Positions 1 to 5,396 of a DNA stretch of 6,081 nt are shown here, piece by piece. The position numbers and the translations under genes are program-made. A model generated the notes under the pieces. That model did not search any database, was not told the DNA's origin, and worked only from the letters and a program-made list of their open reading frames with translations. This stretch comes from JASFRI01 sp050115015 (GTDB lineage: Bacteria > Acidobacteriota > Polarisedimenticolia > CBDVAL01). Each line of letters begins with the position of its first letter. Positions within the stretch are counted from its first letter, which is position 1. The stretch is from contig JASFRI010000266.1 in the NCBI GenBank assembly GCA_050115015.1, forward strand, positions 1 through 6,081. The letters run 5' to 3'.

Positions 1-160
1 GGAGCACGGGGCCGGCCCTGAGCCGGAGCTCCACGCCAGCGGTGCTTTCCTGGCGTTGTTCTTGCAACCCGCAGCCCCGGCCGGTCACGAGCGGCGCTTT
101 CCGCCGCGTCGGCGCCTGCCTTCCACGGGCGGCCCCACGCGGGCCCGCGCGGAGAGCCCC
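1..160. other. Upstream region of the barrel gene; no gene supported
   Basis: No complete gene can be supported here. The frame of the downstream barrel gene is open from base 2 with no stop, so a longer or fused N-terminus cannot be excluded, but its residues are Pro/Arg-rich and do not look like protein. A 6-bp stem with a 5-base loop (91-107, GCGGCG/CGCCGC) and a perfect 12-bp palindrome (138-149) lie just before the ribosome binding site. Neither is followed by a T-run, so they are not convincing terminators, and GC-only palindromes arise easily at this base composition. No clear -35/-10 pair is seen. Confidence 0.4.
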
Positions 161-766
161 ATGCAACCAGTCGATCTTCGTGCTCCAGGCATCCCCGCGG
201 CCCGCGCGGGGCTGCTGATCCTGACGCTCCTCCTGGTGATATCCCCCACCGCCGGGGACGCCCGTGCCGCACCGGCAGACGCCCACGAGGGAGATGCCGG
301 GGGGCACGAGGCCGACAGGCCGCCGCACTTCCTGGACGTGTTCACGGGCGCCACCCACGAGCGCGATGAGACGAGCTTCACGCTGGGGGTGGAGTACGAG
401 TACCGCTTCGGGCGCTTCGGGGTCGGGGCGCTGTCCGACCATGCCTTCGGCAACATCCGGGTCACCTTCGCGGCGGTCCCCTGGTTCATCCACGCCGGGC
501 ACTGGAAGTTCCTCGTCGCCCCCGGGGTCGAGTTCGTCGACCTGGACGAGCACGAGGGGGCGGATGGGGAGATGATCGAGGAGGTGCACACGGGGTTCGC
601 CGAGCAGTACTTCGCCCTGCGGATGGGGGTTGCCTACGGCTTCGAGATCACCGAGCGCTTCGAGATCAGCCCGGCGTTCGACGTGGACCTCGTCGACGAG
701 GAGGACACCATCCGGGACATCTACGTCCTCGGCGTGAACTTCGGGTGGAACCTCGGGAAGCGCTGA
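161..766 (+). CDS. Secreted, probable outer-membrane beta-barrel protein of unknown function
   Basis: The product has 201 residues. The ATG at 161 is chosen because GGAGAG (151-156) precedes it and it is followed by a plausible signal peptide: a hydrophobic stretch at about residues 17-29 (LLILTLLLV) and an Ala-rich cleavage region near residues 34-37. The longer reading from TTG at 56 adds only Pro/Arg-rich sequence. After the signal comes a His/Asp/Glu/Gly-rich segment. The remainder alternates hydrophobic and polar residues in short strands separated by acidic turns (for example FTLGVEYEYRFGRFGVGAL and the final YVLGVNFGWNLGKR), as in small outer-membrane barrels. The last residue is Arg rather than the usual aromatic residue, which weakens the barrel call. 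It resembles hypothetical proteins annotated as porin-like, but no specific function is recognised. It ends 12 bp from the convergent kinase gene with no visible terminator between them. Confidence 0.75.
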   Translation: MQPVDLRAPGIPAARAGLLILTLLLVISPTAGDARAAPADAHEGDAGGHEADRPPHFLDVFTGATHERDETSFTLGVEYEYRFGRFGVGALSDHAFGNIRVTFAAVPWFIHAGHWKFLVAPGVEFVDLDEHEGADGEMIEEVHTGFAEQYFALRMGVAYGFEITERFEISPAFDVDLVDEEDTIRDIYVLGVNFGWNLGKR

Positions 767-778
767 CCCAACGCGTCC

Positions 779-2602
779 TTAGCCGCCCGTGCCCGCTGGG
801 ACGAGGCGGCGAAGCTCGTCCACCCAGTGCAGCACCACGGCGATGTCGGACCGGCTGGCATCGGACCCCACCCTCTGGATCGCGAGGAACCGCTCGCCGT
901 CGGGCGACGGCGAGTACTGGAACGGCACCACGGAGTACAGGTCCCGGTCAAACAGCACCCTCGGCCGTTCCGCCCGGAACCCGGAGGACGTATCCACCGT
1001 CGCCACCAGGGTCTCGCTCCCGTTCCGGAAGAACAGCTCCCGCCCGTCGGCAGACCAGCGCGGCTCCCTCCCGCCGTCCATGGAGATCTGCCAGCGCCCT
1101 CCTGGGCCCGGAAAAGGCCGGACGTAGACCTCGTTCCGACCGCTCTGATACGAGACGTGGGCCACCCACCGTCCATCGGGGGAGATCCGCGCCGAGCGGT
1201 CGTCGAAGTCCCGGTCCAGGAACGGATACGGTTCCTCGTCTCCGTCCAGCGGCAGCACCCAGAGATCGGCGCCCCCCGTCGTGCTGCCCCGCTGTACGAG
1301 CAGGTTGCGGCCGTCGGGCGTCCAGTCGTTCGGCAGCAGCGGGTTGTCGGCCGCCCAGAGGAGCTCTTCCTCCCGACTGCCGTCCCGGGGAATGACATAG
1401 ACGGCCGGGAGCTGCCCCTCGCGGCGCGAGGCGAAGGCGATCCGCCGGCTGTCGGGAGACCAGACCGCGCCCAGGACGTTGGCACTGAAGGTCAGCCGGC
1501 TGGAGATTCCACGCGCCATGTCCCGGACCCAGAGGTCGTTCGCTCCCTCGGTCGCGCGGATCACCGCGGCGAAGGCCCCGTCGGGGGACAGCACCACCTG
1601 CAATCGCGGCTCGGGGGCGTCGGTGATCGTCTCCATCCTCCCCTCGCGGTCCACCCAGACCAGGTGGGATAAGAGGGTCTGGGACTCGCCGGGAACGAAC
1701 ACGAGGGTGCCGTCGAGGCCGACGTCGAAATCCGCCGCGCCGGTCTGCTGCATCGAGCGCACGCCCTCCTGCACCGGTATCGATCCGCCGGTCACCTCCG
1801 CCGCGCCAAGGTCGAAAGGCGCGGCGAACAGCACGCCGCCCCGGGCATAGAGGAGATGACCCGAGGGCAAGGCTCGAGCCATGCTCGCATTCTCGAGCAC
1901 CGCGTGACGCTCCCCGGTCTCGCGGTCGACGGCGTCGATCCGCGCGTCGTCGTAGTACTCGGGACTTTCATCGGTCCCGACGGTGAAGATCACCCAGCGT
2001 CCGCCGGGAACGAACTGTGGGAAGCGGTGGGTGCGCTCGTGGGCGTCCGCATCGAGGGTGGTGAGCTCGCGGGCCTCCCCTCCCGCCGCGGGCACCTCCA
2101 GGATCCCCGAGGTGATGGAGGGGGTCAGGACGATCCGATCGCCGGGCCCCCAGCACCCGCCTCGATGGAGCGCCGAGGTTCCCGTCACCGTGAGTGCGGG
2201 CCCGCTCGCCACCTGCACCTTCTTCAGGTCGCCGTCCTGGAAGAACGCCAGCCACTCGCCGTCCGGGGAGAAGAACGGTCCGCTCCCGTTCTCGGTCCCC
2301 TCCAAGCGGCGCTCCTCGAACCGATCCAGGTCGCGGATGTAGATCCCCGTCTTGCCGTCCCGCGCGGCGACGACGGCGATGCGGCCGCCGCCGGGCGCGA
2401 TCGCCACCGCCGGCTCGTTGGGCGGCGTCAGCGTGGCGTCGATACCCAGGCTGGCCAGCAGCCGGCGCTGCGGCTTCGGCTCCCCGCCGGCGCCGCGGGG
2501 GACCAGGAGGGACCCCGCGAGCGCCACCGCCAGCGCGGCGGCCAGCCCCCAGGGGAGCCAGCGCCGTCCGGGAGGGCCCGCGGCCCCCAGGGCAGCGGCG
2601 CC
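779..2602 (-). CDS. Propeller half of the split gene: membrane helix plus PD40/TolB-like repeats
   Basis: These are the 607 residues that follow the frame switch. Numbered in the restored protein, a single hydrophobic helix lies at about 307-326 (WLPWGLAAALAVALAGSLLV). From about residue 350 to the end comes a repeat domain carrying PD40/WD40-like signatures: FFSPDGEWLAFF (402-413), LSPDGAFAAVIR, WSPDSRRIAFAS, ISPDGRWVAHVS and WSADGRELFF. This suggests a multi-bladed propeller. The expected topology is kinase in the cytoplasm and propeller outside the inner membrane as a sensing or interaction domain. The closing segment, VVLHWVDELRRLVPAG, matches the usual tail of such proteins. This half has no convincing start or ribosome site of its own; the same frame stays open upstream to 2815 but that part is the kinase region read out of frame. 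Separate expression is therefore doubtful. Confidence 0.8.
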   Translation of the reverse strand, partial: GAAALGAAGPPGRRWLPWGLAAALAVALAGSLLVPRGAGGEPKPQRRLLASLGIDATLTPPNEPAVAIAPGGGRIAVVAARDGKTGIYIRDLDRFEERRLEGTENGSGPFFSPDGEWLAFFQDGDLKKVQVASGPALTVTGTSALHRGGCWGPGDRIVLTPSITSGILEVPAAGGEARELTTLDADAHERTHRFPQFVPGGRWVIFTVGTDESPEYYDDARIDAVDRETGERHAVLENASMARALPSGHLLYARGGVLFAAPFDLGAAEVTGGSIPVQEGVRSMQQTGAADFDVGLDGTLVFVPGESQTLLSHLVWVDREGRMETITDAPEPRLQVVLSPDGAFAAVIRATEGANDLWVRDMARGISSRLTFSANVLGAVWSPDSRRIAFASRREGQLPAVYVIPRDGSREEELLWAADNPLLPNDWTPDGRNLLVQRGSTTGGADLWVLPLDGDEEPYPFLDRDFDDRSARISPDGRWVAHVSYQSGRNEVYVRPFPGPGGRWQISMDGGREPRWSADGRELFFRNGSETLVATVDTSSGFRAERPRVLFDRDLYSVVPFQYSPSPDGERFLAIQRVGSDASRSDIAVVLHWVDELRRLVPAGTGG

Positions 2603-3479
2603 GGGGCCCGGGACGCTCCGGCCCCGCGGCGATCTCCTCCAGCTCCACGCGGGCGTCACCGATGTCCCGCAGCCGCCGCTGGGGGTCCTTCCGCAAGCAG
2701 CGCTCGACGAGCCGCCGCAGCCTCGGCGGCGTCTCCTCGGGGAGCCGGCCCAGGTCCGGCTCCGCCCGGAGGACCCCCGCCAGGATGTCCGAGACGGTGT
2801 CTCCCTGGAACGCACGGGCGCCCGTCAGCAGCTCGTAGACCACGCAGCCGAAGGCCCAGATGTCGGTGCGCCGGTCGGTCGGATGCCCTCGGGCCTGCTC
2901 TGGGCTCATGTAGGCGGCCGTGCCGAGGATGACGCCGGCCTGGGTGCTGGCGATGGTGAGGGTCGGCGACATCGACAGGTCCGACCCGGACGAGGATGCC
3001 TCCGCTGCCCGGGCGAGGCCGAAGTCCAGGATCTTCACGGCACCGTCGGGGGACCGCTTGACGTTGCCGGGCTTCAGGTCCCGGTGGACGATCCCCCGCT
3101 CGTGGGCGACCTCGAGCCCCACCGCGATCTGCCGGGCGACCTCGAGGACCTCCTCCACCGGAAGCGGGCACTGGGCGAGCCGCTGGGCGAGATCCGCCCC
3201 CTCCACCAGCTCCAGCACCAGCCCACGGGTGCCGTCCGACTCCTCCACGCCGTAGATGGCGCCGATATTGGGGTGGTTGAGCGAGGCGAGCACCTGCGCC
3301 TCGCGCTCGAAGCGGGCCAGGCGTTCCGGGCTCGAGGTCACCTCGTCCGGTAGCAGCTTGATGGCCACGTCGCGGCCCAGCTTCGTGTCCCGGGCCCGCC
3401 AGACCACGCCCATTCCCCCCTCGCCGATCTTCTCGACGAGCTCGTAGTGGGCGAGCTTCTGTCCGGCCTCGAAGGGCAT
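1968..3479 (-). CDS. Kinase half of the split gene: Hanks-type Ser/Thr protein kinase domain
   Basis: This is the frame as read from ATG at 3479. It stays open for 503 codons, but only about the first 285-292 residues are genuine. Kinase landmarks are complete: Gly-rich loop GEGGMG at 19-24, ATP-anchoring Lys41 in VAIK, helix-C Glu60, catalytic loop HRDLKPGN at 132-139 with Asp134, DFG at 152-154, a Ser/Thr-rich activation loop (about 162-187), SPEQARG at 192-198 in the APE position, and the DIWAFG helix-F segment at 206-211. The domain should therefore be an active cytoplasmic kinase that phosphorylates Ser/Thr. The loop residues are candidate autophosphorylation sites. Upstream, GGAGGATGACGGAG gives a usable ribosome binding region. 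Beyond about codon 292 the translation is the out-of-frame copy of the propeller half. Confidence 0.85.
   Translation of the reverse strand: MPFEAGQKLAHYELVEKIGEGGMGVVWRARDTKLGRDVAIKLLPDEVTSSPERLARFEREAQVLASLNHPNIGAIYGVEESDGTRGLVLELVEGADLAQRLAQCPLPVEEVLEVARQIAVGLEVAHERGIVHRDLKPGNVKRSPDGAVKILDFGLARAAEASSSGSDLSMSPTLTIASTQAGVILGTAAYMSPEQARGHPTDRRTDIWAFGCVVYELLTGARAFQGDTVSDILAGVLRAEPDLGRLPEETPPRLRRLVERCLRKDPQRRLRDIGDARVELEEIAAGPERPGPRRRCPGGRGPSRTALAPLGAGRRAGGGARGVPPGPPRRRRGAEAAAPAAGQPGYRRHADAAQRAGGGDRARRRPHRRRRRAGRQDGDLHPRPGSVRGAPLGGDRERERTVLLPGRRVAGVLPGRRPEEGAGGERARTHGDGNLGAPSRRVLGARRSDRPDPLHHLGDPGGARGGRGGPRAHHPRCGRPRAHPPLPTVRSRRTLGDLHRRDR
2600..2609 (-). other. Frameshift point in the kinase-propeller gene
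   Basis: On the coding strand the kinase frame reads CCC GGG CCC CGG. Dropping one C from the four-base run (2606-2603) changes the reading to GGG CCC GGC GCC GCT, which leads straight into the membrane-helix frame. The exact base cannot be fixed; anywhere from about 2570 to 2650 would give a plausible linker. The run lies in extremely GC-rich sequence, where base-call errors are frequent. Confidence 0.7.
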
Positions 3480-3551
3480 GGAGCTCCGTCATCCTCCCCG
3501 CGATCCCCGCAGCACAAGGTGTCCCCCGCCGGTGCGGACGCGACGGGCCCA

Positions 3552-3567
3552 CCTGCGGATCCGCAGG
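3552..3567. promoter_or_regulatory. Perfect 16-bp palindrome between dsrE and the kinase gene
   Basis: CCTGCGGATCCGCAGG is its own reverse complement. It starts 7 bp past the dsrE stop codon and lies about 73 bp before the kinase start. As RNA it could form a 6-bp stem with a GATC tetraloop, but no U-run follows in the direction of transcription, so it is not a standard intrinsic terminator. It could be an operator for the kinase gene, an mRNA-stabilising hairpin or chance. The palindrome is seen directly; a role is only inferred. Confidence 0.4.
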
Positions 3568-3574
3568 GAGACCG

Positions 3575-3943
3575 TCAGAAGCTGAGCGTCGCCGCTCCCT
3601 GCTTCACCACCTCGAGCATGGCGGGCGCGCCGGCGATCGTCACGCCGTCGACCAGTTCCGCCGCCGAGTAGCCCCGGACCTTCGCGCACGGAGGGCAGAC
3701 CAGTACGGAACCGCCGTTGGACATCAGGTTCCCGATCAGGTCCTTCATCGGCGGATCGACGGGGTTCAGGTGCGCCACGTTGGCTGCCCCCTTGCGGACC
3801 CAGTCCACGCCGGAAGCGACGAGGAACACCGTCACCTCCATGTCGGAGGCGATGCCGGCATTCGCGATACTCCAGGCGACCGATGAACGTTCATCATCCA
3901 AGCCACGGCTGATCACGATCACGAGCTTCTTCTTCTCCGCCAT
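3575..3943 (-). CDS. DsrE-family sulfur-relay-like protein
   Basis: The product has 122 residues, the usual size of a single-domain DsrE/DsrF-like protein, with no signal peptide, so it is cytoplasmic. The order fits the family: an N-terminal strand (KLVIVISRGLDD), a helix with Ala/Ser (SSVAWSIANAGIA), a second strand (VTVFLVASGVDWV), a helix around DLIGNLMSNGG, the strand VLVCPPC with Cys83 and Cys86, then VRGYSAAELVDGVTIAG and a C-terminal helix. Family members carry persulfide sulfur on a conserved Cys after this strand, or act in redox and oligomeric roles; Cys83/Cys86 are the candidates here. The start is well supported: AGGAGG (3952-3957) lies 8 bases upstream. A divergent TusA-like gene, the typical DsrE partner, supports sulfur trafficking. 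The specific recipient is unknown, and there is no DsrF or DsrH neighbour to suggest a full DsrEFH complex. Confidence 0.85.
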   Translation of the reverse strand: MAEKKKLVIVISRGLDDERSSVAWSIANAGIASDMEVTVFLVASGVDWVRKGAANVAHLNPVDPPMKDLIGNLMSNGGSVLVCPPCAKVRGYSAAELVDGVTIAGAPAMLEVVKQGAATLSF

Positions 3944-3951
3944 GGGTCATT

Positions 3952-3957
3952 CCTCCT
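3952..3957 (-). promoter_or_regulatory. Ribosome binding site of the DsrE-family gene
   Basis: AGGAGG on the minus strand lies 8 bases before the ATG at 3943. It is the strongest Shine-Dalgarno match in the window and fixes this start. Confidence 0.8.
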
Positions 3958-4021
3958 CTTTCGGGAAGGGCAAGGGGGAGGCCCCGCCACGGTGGACGCG
4001 CCGGAGCCGGCAGCGGCAGTG

Positions 4022-4051
4022 ATTCTAACCGCGGAAACCGGCGGCGTTCAA
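4022..4051 (-). promoter_or_regulatory. Sigma70-type promoter for the DsrE-family gene
   Basis: On the minus strand TTGAAC (4046-4051, 4 of 6 matches to TTGACA) is separated by 18 bases from TAGAAT (4022-4027, 5 of 6 matches to TATAAT). Transcription would start near 4015, giving a leader of about 70 bases before the ATG at 3943. In such GC-rich DNA an A/T-rich -10 box this good is uncommon. It could serve dsrE and, by read-through, the kinase gene. Confidence 0.6.
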
Positions 4052-4093
4052 GGACCCCTGACATCGCATCGAGAGCCGGCAGGTTCTGCGGAC

Positions 4094-4123
4094 TTGACGG
4101 TGGGCCTCGGCTCCTGCTGGAAT
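4094..4123 (+). promoter_or_regulatory. Sigma70-type promoter for the TusA-like gene
   Basis: TTGACG (4094-4099, 5 of 6) is followed after 18 bases by TGGAAT (4118-4123, 4 of 6). The bases before the latter, TGC, form an extended -10 element. Transcription would start near 4130, which lies downstream of the first in-frame ATG (4122) and so supports translation from the later ATG at 4173. The -35 boxes of this and the opposing promoter are about 42 bp apart, so a regulator bound between them could affect both. Confidence 0.55.
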
Positions 4124-4172
4124 GCGCTCCCGCGCTCCGTCCTTGATGCGCGGGCAGGCTCGGGGGGGACGC

Positions 4173-4388
4173 ATGGTGCAACGCTGGGACGCCGGCGAGA
4201 TGGGCTGCGGCCAGCTCGTGTTCGAGCTGTATCGCCGGGTCAACCGGTTGAAACCGGGGGAGCGGATCGAGGTCGTCTCCCACGACCCGGGGGCGCCCAC
4301 CGACCTCCCCGCCTGGTGCCGCATGACCGGCCACACTCTGATCTCGGCGCAACACCCCATCTACGTGATCCAGCGCCGGGAGGATTGA
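4173..4388 (+). CDS. TusA-like sulfur-carrier protein with Cys-Gly in place of Cys-Pro
   Basis: The product has 71 residues, the normal size of a TusA/SirA-like domain. ATG at 4173 is preferred over in-frame ATGs at 4122 and 4146: a G-run (4162-4168) sits before it, the likely transcript starts near 4130, and the added residues are Arg-rich and outside the fold. Family features visible are WDAGEMGCGQLVFEL at residues 5-19 with Cys12 in the sulfur-carrying position, KPGERIEVVSHD (27-38), the LPAWCRMTGH block (45-54) with Trp48 and Gly53-His54, and a final strand YVIQR. TusA proteins carry a persulfide on the Cys of a Cys-Pro motif and pass it to partners such as DsrE-type proteins. Here Pro is replaced by Gly13, and an extra Cys49 is present. 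It is divergent from the DsrE-family gene. It is cytoplasmic, with no signal. Function in tRNA thiolation or sulfur oxidation cannot be told apart. Confidence 0.8.
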   Translation: MVQRWDAGEMGCGQLVFELYRRVNRLKPGERIEVVSHDPGAPTDLPAWCRMTGHTLISAQHPIYVIQRRED

Positions 4389-4414
4389 TCCCGGGCGCAG
4401 GGGTCGGACGGCGA

Positions 4415-4825
4415 TCAGCCGATCGGGGCGAGCGTCAGGGTGCCGCTGGGGACCAGGTCCCCCTTCGCGTTCCAGTATCCGTGCGTGCCGGAGAACTCCC
4501 CGTCCGCGAAGGCGCCGCGGAACTCGAACTTCAGGGGATGGCCCGGGTCGTCGCTCGCGACGTTACCGTTTAGGTCCCCGCTCAGGCTGCCCTTGGCGGT
4601 CCCCGAGAATACGTGGGGCTCCCCCTCCCAGTCGAAGTGGAAGGCGATCTCCCACGTCCCCTCGCCGCTGGGCGTCAGGCGGACGGACGTCAGATCCCCC
4701 TCGACCCTCTCGTCCCCCCGCTCCCAGAGGAACGAGCCGGCGAGACGGACCTCCTCCGGGGCGGCGGCAACGGCGCCGGAGACGAGCAGCAGCAACCCCG
4801 TCAGCAGACCGATCCGGTAGCGCAT
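4415..4825 (-). CDS. Small secreted beta-rich protein of unknown function
   Basis: The product has 136 residues. The ATG at 4825 is chosen because AGGAGA (4831-4836) lies 5 bases upstream and a clear signal peptide follows: MRYR, then GLLTGLLLLVSGAVAAA, with cleavage expected near residues 20-22. A longer reading from GTG at 4921 would place the signal 32 residues inside the protein and is rejected. The mature part, about 114 residues, has no cysteine. It is rich in Gly, Asp, Glu and aromatic residues in alternating patterns (TWEIAFHFDWEGEPHVFSG, KFEFRGAFADGEFSGTHGYW), suggesting an all-beta periplasmic or secreted fold. No family is recognised. It lies 92 bp downstream of the small membrane protein gene on the same strand with no promoter visible between, so the two may be co-transcribed. 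It converges with the TusA-like gene 26 bp away. Confidence 0.75.
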   Translation of the reverse strand: MRYRIGLLTGLLLLVSGAVAAAPEEVRLAGSFLWERGDERVEGDLTSVRLTPSGEGTWEIAFHFDWEGEPHVFSGTAKGSLSGDLNGNVASDDPGHPLKFEFRGAFADGEFSGTHGYWNAKGDLVPSGTLTLAPIG

Positions 4826-4830
4826 CCCCT

Positions 4831-4836
4831 TCTCCT
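4831..4836 (-). promoter_or_regulatory. Ribosome binding site deciding the start of the secreted protein
   Basis: AGGAGA within a purine-rich tract on the minus strand (4840 down to 4826) directly precedes ATG at 4825. Together with the signal peptide that follows, it decides against the longer GTG start at 4921. Confidence 0.7.
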
Positions 4837-4917
4837 CTCCGGGCCGGCGGCCCTGGGTCACCAACGTCGTGGACGGCGGCGGGATTCCCGGCACGGCTTT
4901 CGGGACGGAGGACGGGT

Positions 4918-5172
4918 TCACCCGACGGAGGACCGACGGGCCCCGCCGGCACCCTTGCCGGGATCACCCCCGCTCCACCGGCGCCGCAACATGCCCAGGA
5001 GCGTCGCGATCAGGCCCAGCAGGATCTCGTCCGCGAAGGGGATGATGTCCGGGATCGCGAGGTCCAGGAGGAGCAGCAGGACCGTCACCGCGAACAGCCA
5101 GGGGAACCGGAGCCCCCGGAGCCATCGGAGGACCGGGCCGAGGACGACACCGCGGGCCAGCTTCGCACACAT
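4918..5172 (-). CDS. Small inner-membrane protein, DUF6116-like
   Basis: The product has 84 residues. A basic, amphipathic N-terminus (LARGVVLGPVLRWLRGLRFPW) leads into a hydrophobic helix (LFAVTVLLLLLDLAIPDIIPF, about residues 26-46). A second hydrophobic segment follows (ADEILLGLIATLLGML, about 47-62), then a basic Arg/Gly-rich tail that probably faces the cytoplasm. The helix-turn with Pro-Asp-Ile-Ile-Pro-Phe and the following Asp-Glu recalls small proteins assigned to DUF6116, and more loosely the DUF1232 signature; this is from memory of the families and is not certain. Function is unknown. There is no strong Shine-Dalgarno sequence. A TAGAAT -10-like box ends 7 bases before the ATG, so the mRNA may begin at the start codon. 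The gene probably leads a two-gene unit with the secreted protein downstream. Confidence 0.7.
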   Translation of the reverse strand: MCAKLARGVVLGPVLRWLRGLRFPWLFAVTVLLLLLDLAIPDIIPFADEILLGLIATLLGMLRRRWSGGDPGKGAGGARRSSVG

Positions 5173-5178
5173 GGCTCG

Positions 5179-5184
5179 ATTCTA
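5179..5184 (-). promoter_or_regulatory. -10 box immediately before the small membrane protein (possible leaderless promoter)
   Basis: TAGAAT on the minus strand is followed by six bases and then ATG at 5172. A -10 hexamer at this distance would start transcription at or next to the A of the start codon. No good -35 box is seen; TTTACT is present but only 14 bases upstream of the hexamer, too close for a standard spacer. Confidence 0.45.
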
Positions 5185-5230
5185 TCCCGATCGGAAGAAG
5201 TAAACCTGGTGCGTCGCCCGCCGTCTAAGT

Positions 5231-5390
5231 GGTCCAGTTCACAAATACGGTGATGCACCGAGGGCGACGATGCGCCGCGCTGGCAGGGCGCGGGACCGAG
5301 GCGTAGCCCCAGCGCTACGCCGCAGGGAGCGAAACGAAGCCAGCGCGGATGCAGCGGCGGCCGAATGCCACCGTATTTGTGAACTGGGCC
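5231..5390. repeat. 160-bp coaxial foldback element (MITE-like or structured repeat)
   Basis: The outer arms 5231-5252 and 5369-5390 are 22 bp long and reverse complementary at 21 positions; each contains the core CAGTTCACAAATACGGTG or its complement. A central hairpin, GGCGTAGC (5300-5307) with GCTACGCC (5314-5321) and a 6-base loop, has exactly the same axis (between 5310 and 5311). A third pair, 5275-5284 with 5339-5348 (10 bp), sits between them, offset by two bases. The whole unit can fold into one long interrupted hairpin. It encodes no transposase. The arms are less GC-rich than the surroundings, which suggests an inserted element. No target-site duplication is obvious at the borders. 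Confidence 0.75.
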
Positions 5391-5396
5391 ACGAAA

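Larger units (their letters stand above)
779..3479 (-). pseudogene. Frameshifted gene: Ser/Thr protein kinase with membrane helix and PD40/TolB-like propeller
   Basis: Taken as a whole this is one gene whose two halves lie in different frames. The kinase frame runs from ATG at 3479. Its homology-like sequence ends around residue 292 and then degrades into Arg/Gly/Pro-rich text. The adjacent frame at the same point becomes protein-like, with a membrane helix and propeller repeats to the TAA at 779. The span is 2701 bases, one more than a multiple of three, so skipping a single base gives an 899-residue kinase-helix-propeller protein, a usual size and order for this family. The switch falls at a C-run on the coding strand (positions 2606-2603). 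A sequencing or assembly error is the simplest explanation; a true mutation or programmed +1 slippage at CCC-C are alternatives. dsrE lies 95 bp upstream on the same strand and may share its transcript. Confidence 0.8.

Noticed and set aside
91..149. GC-only hairpin and palindrome upstream of the barrel gene as a terminator or operator
   Set aside because: Short GC palindromes are expected by chance at this composition, and no T-run follows.
1856..3353. Long plus-strand open frames opposite the kinase gene
   Set aside because: They are Arg/Pro/Gly/Ala-rich mirror frames of GC-rich coding DNA with no domain-like sequence. The minus strand carries intact kinase and propeller motifs over the same bases.
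4122..4172. Earlier starts (ATG at 4122 or 4146) for the TusA-like protein
   Set aside because: The predicted -10 box covers 4118-4123, so the transcript begins after 4122. Neither ATG has a ribosome site, and the added residues are not part of the fold.
4389..4414. Terminator between the convergent TusA-like and secreted-protein genes
   Set aside because: The 26-bp gap has no stem followed by a T-run on either strand.
4415..4921. Longer start (GTG at 4921) for the secreted protein, overlapping the upstream stop codon as GTGA
   Set aside because: The four-base overlap is tempting as translational coupling, but the 32 added residues would bury a good signal peptide inside the protein, and AGGAGA sits just before the ATG at 4825.
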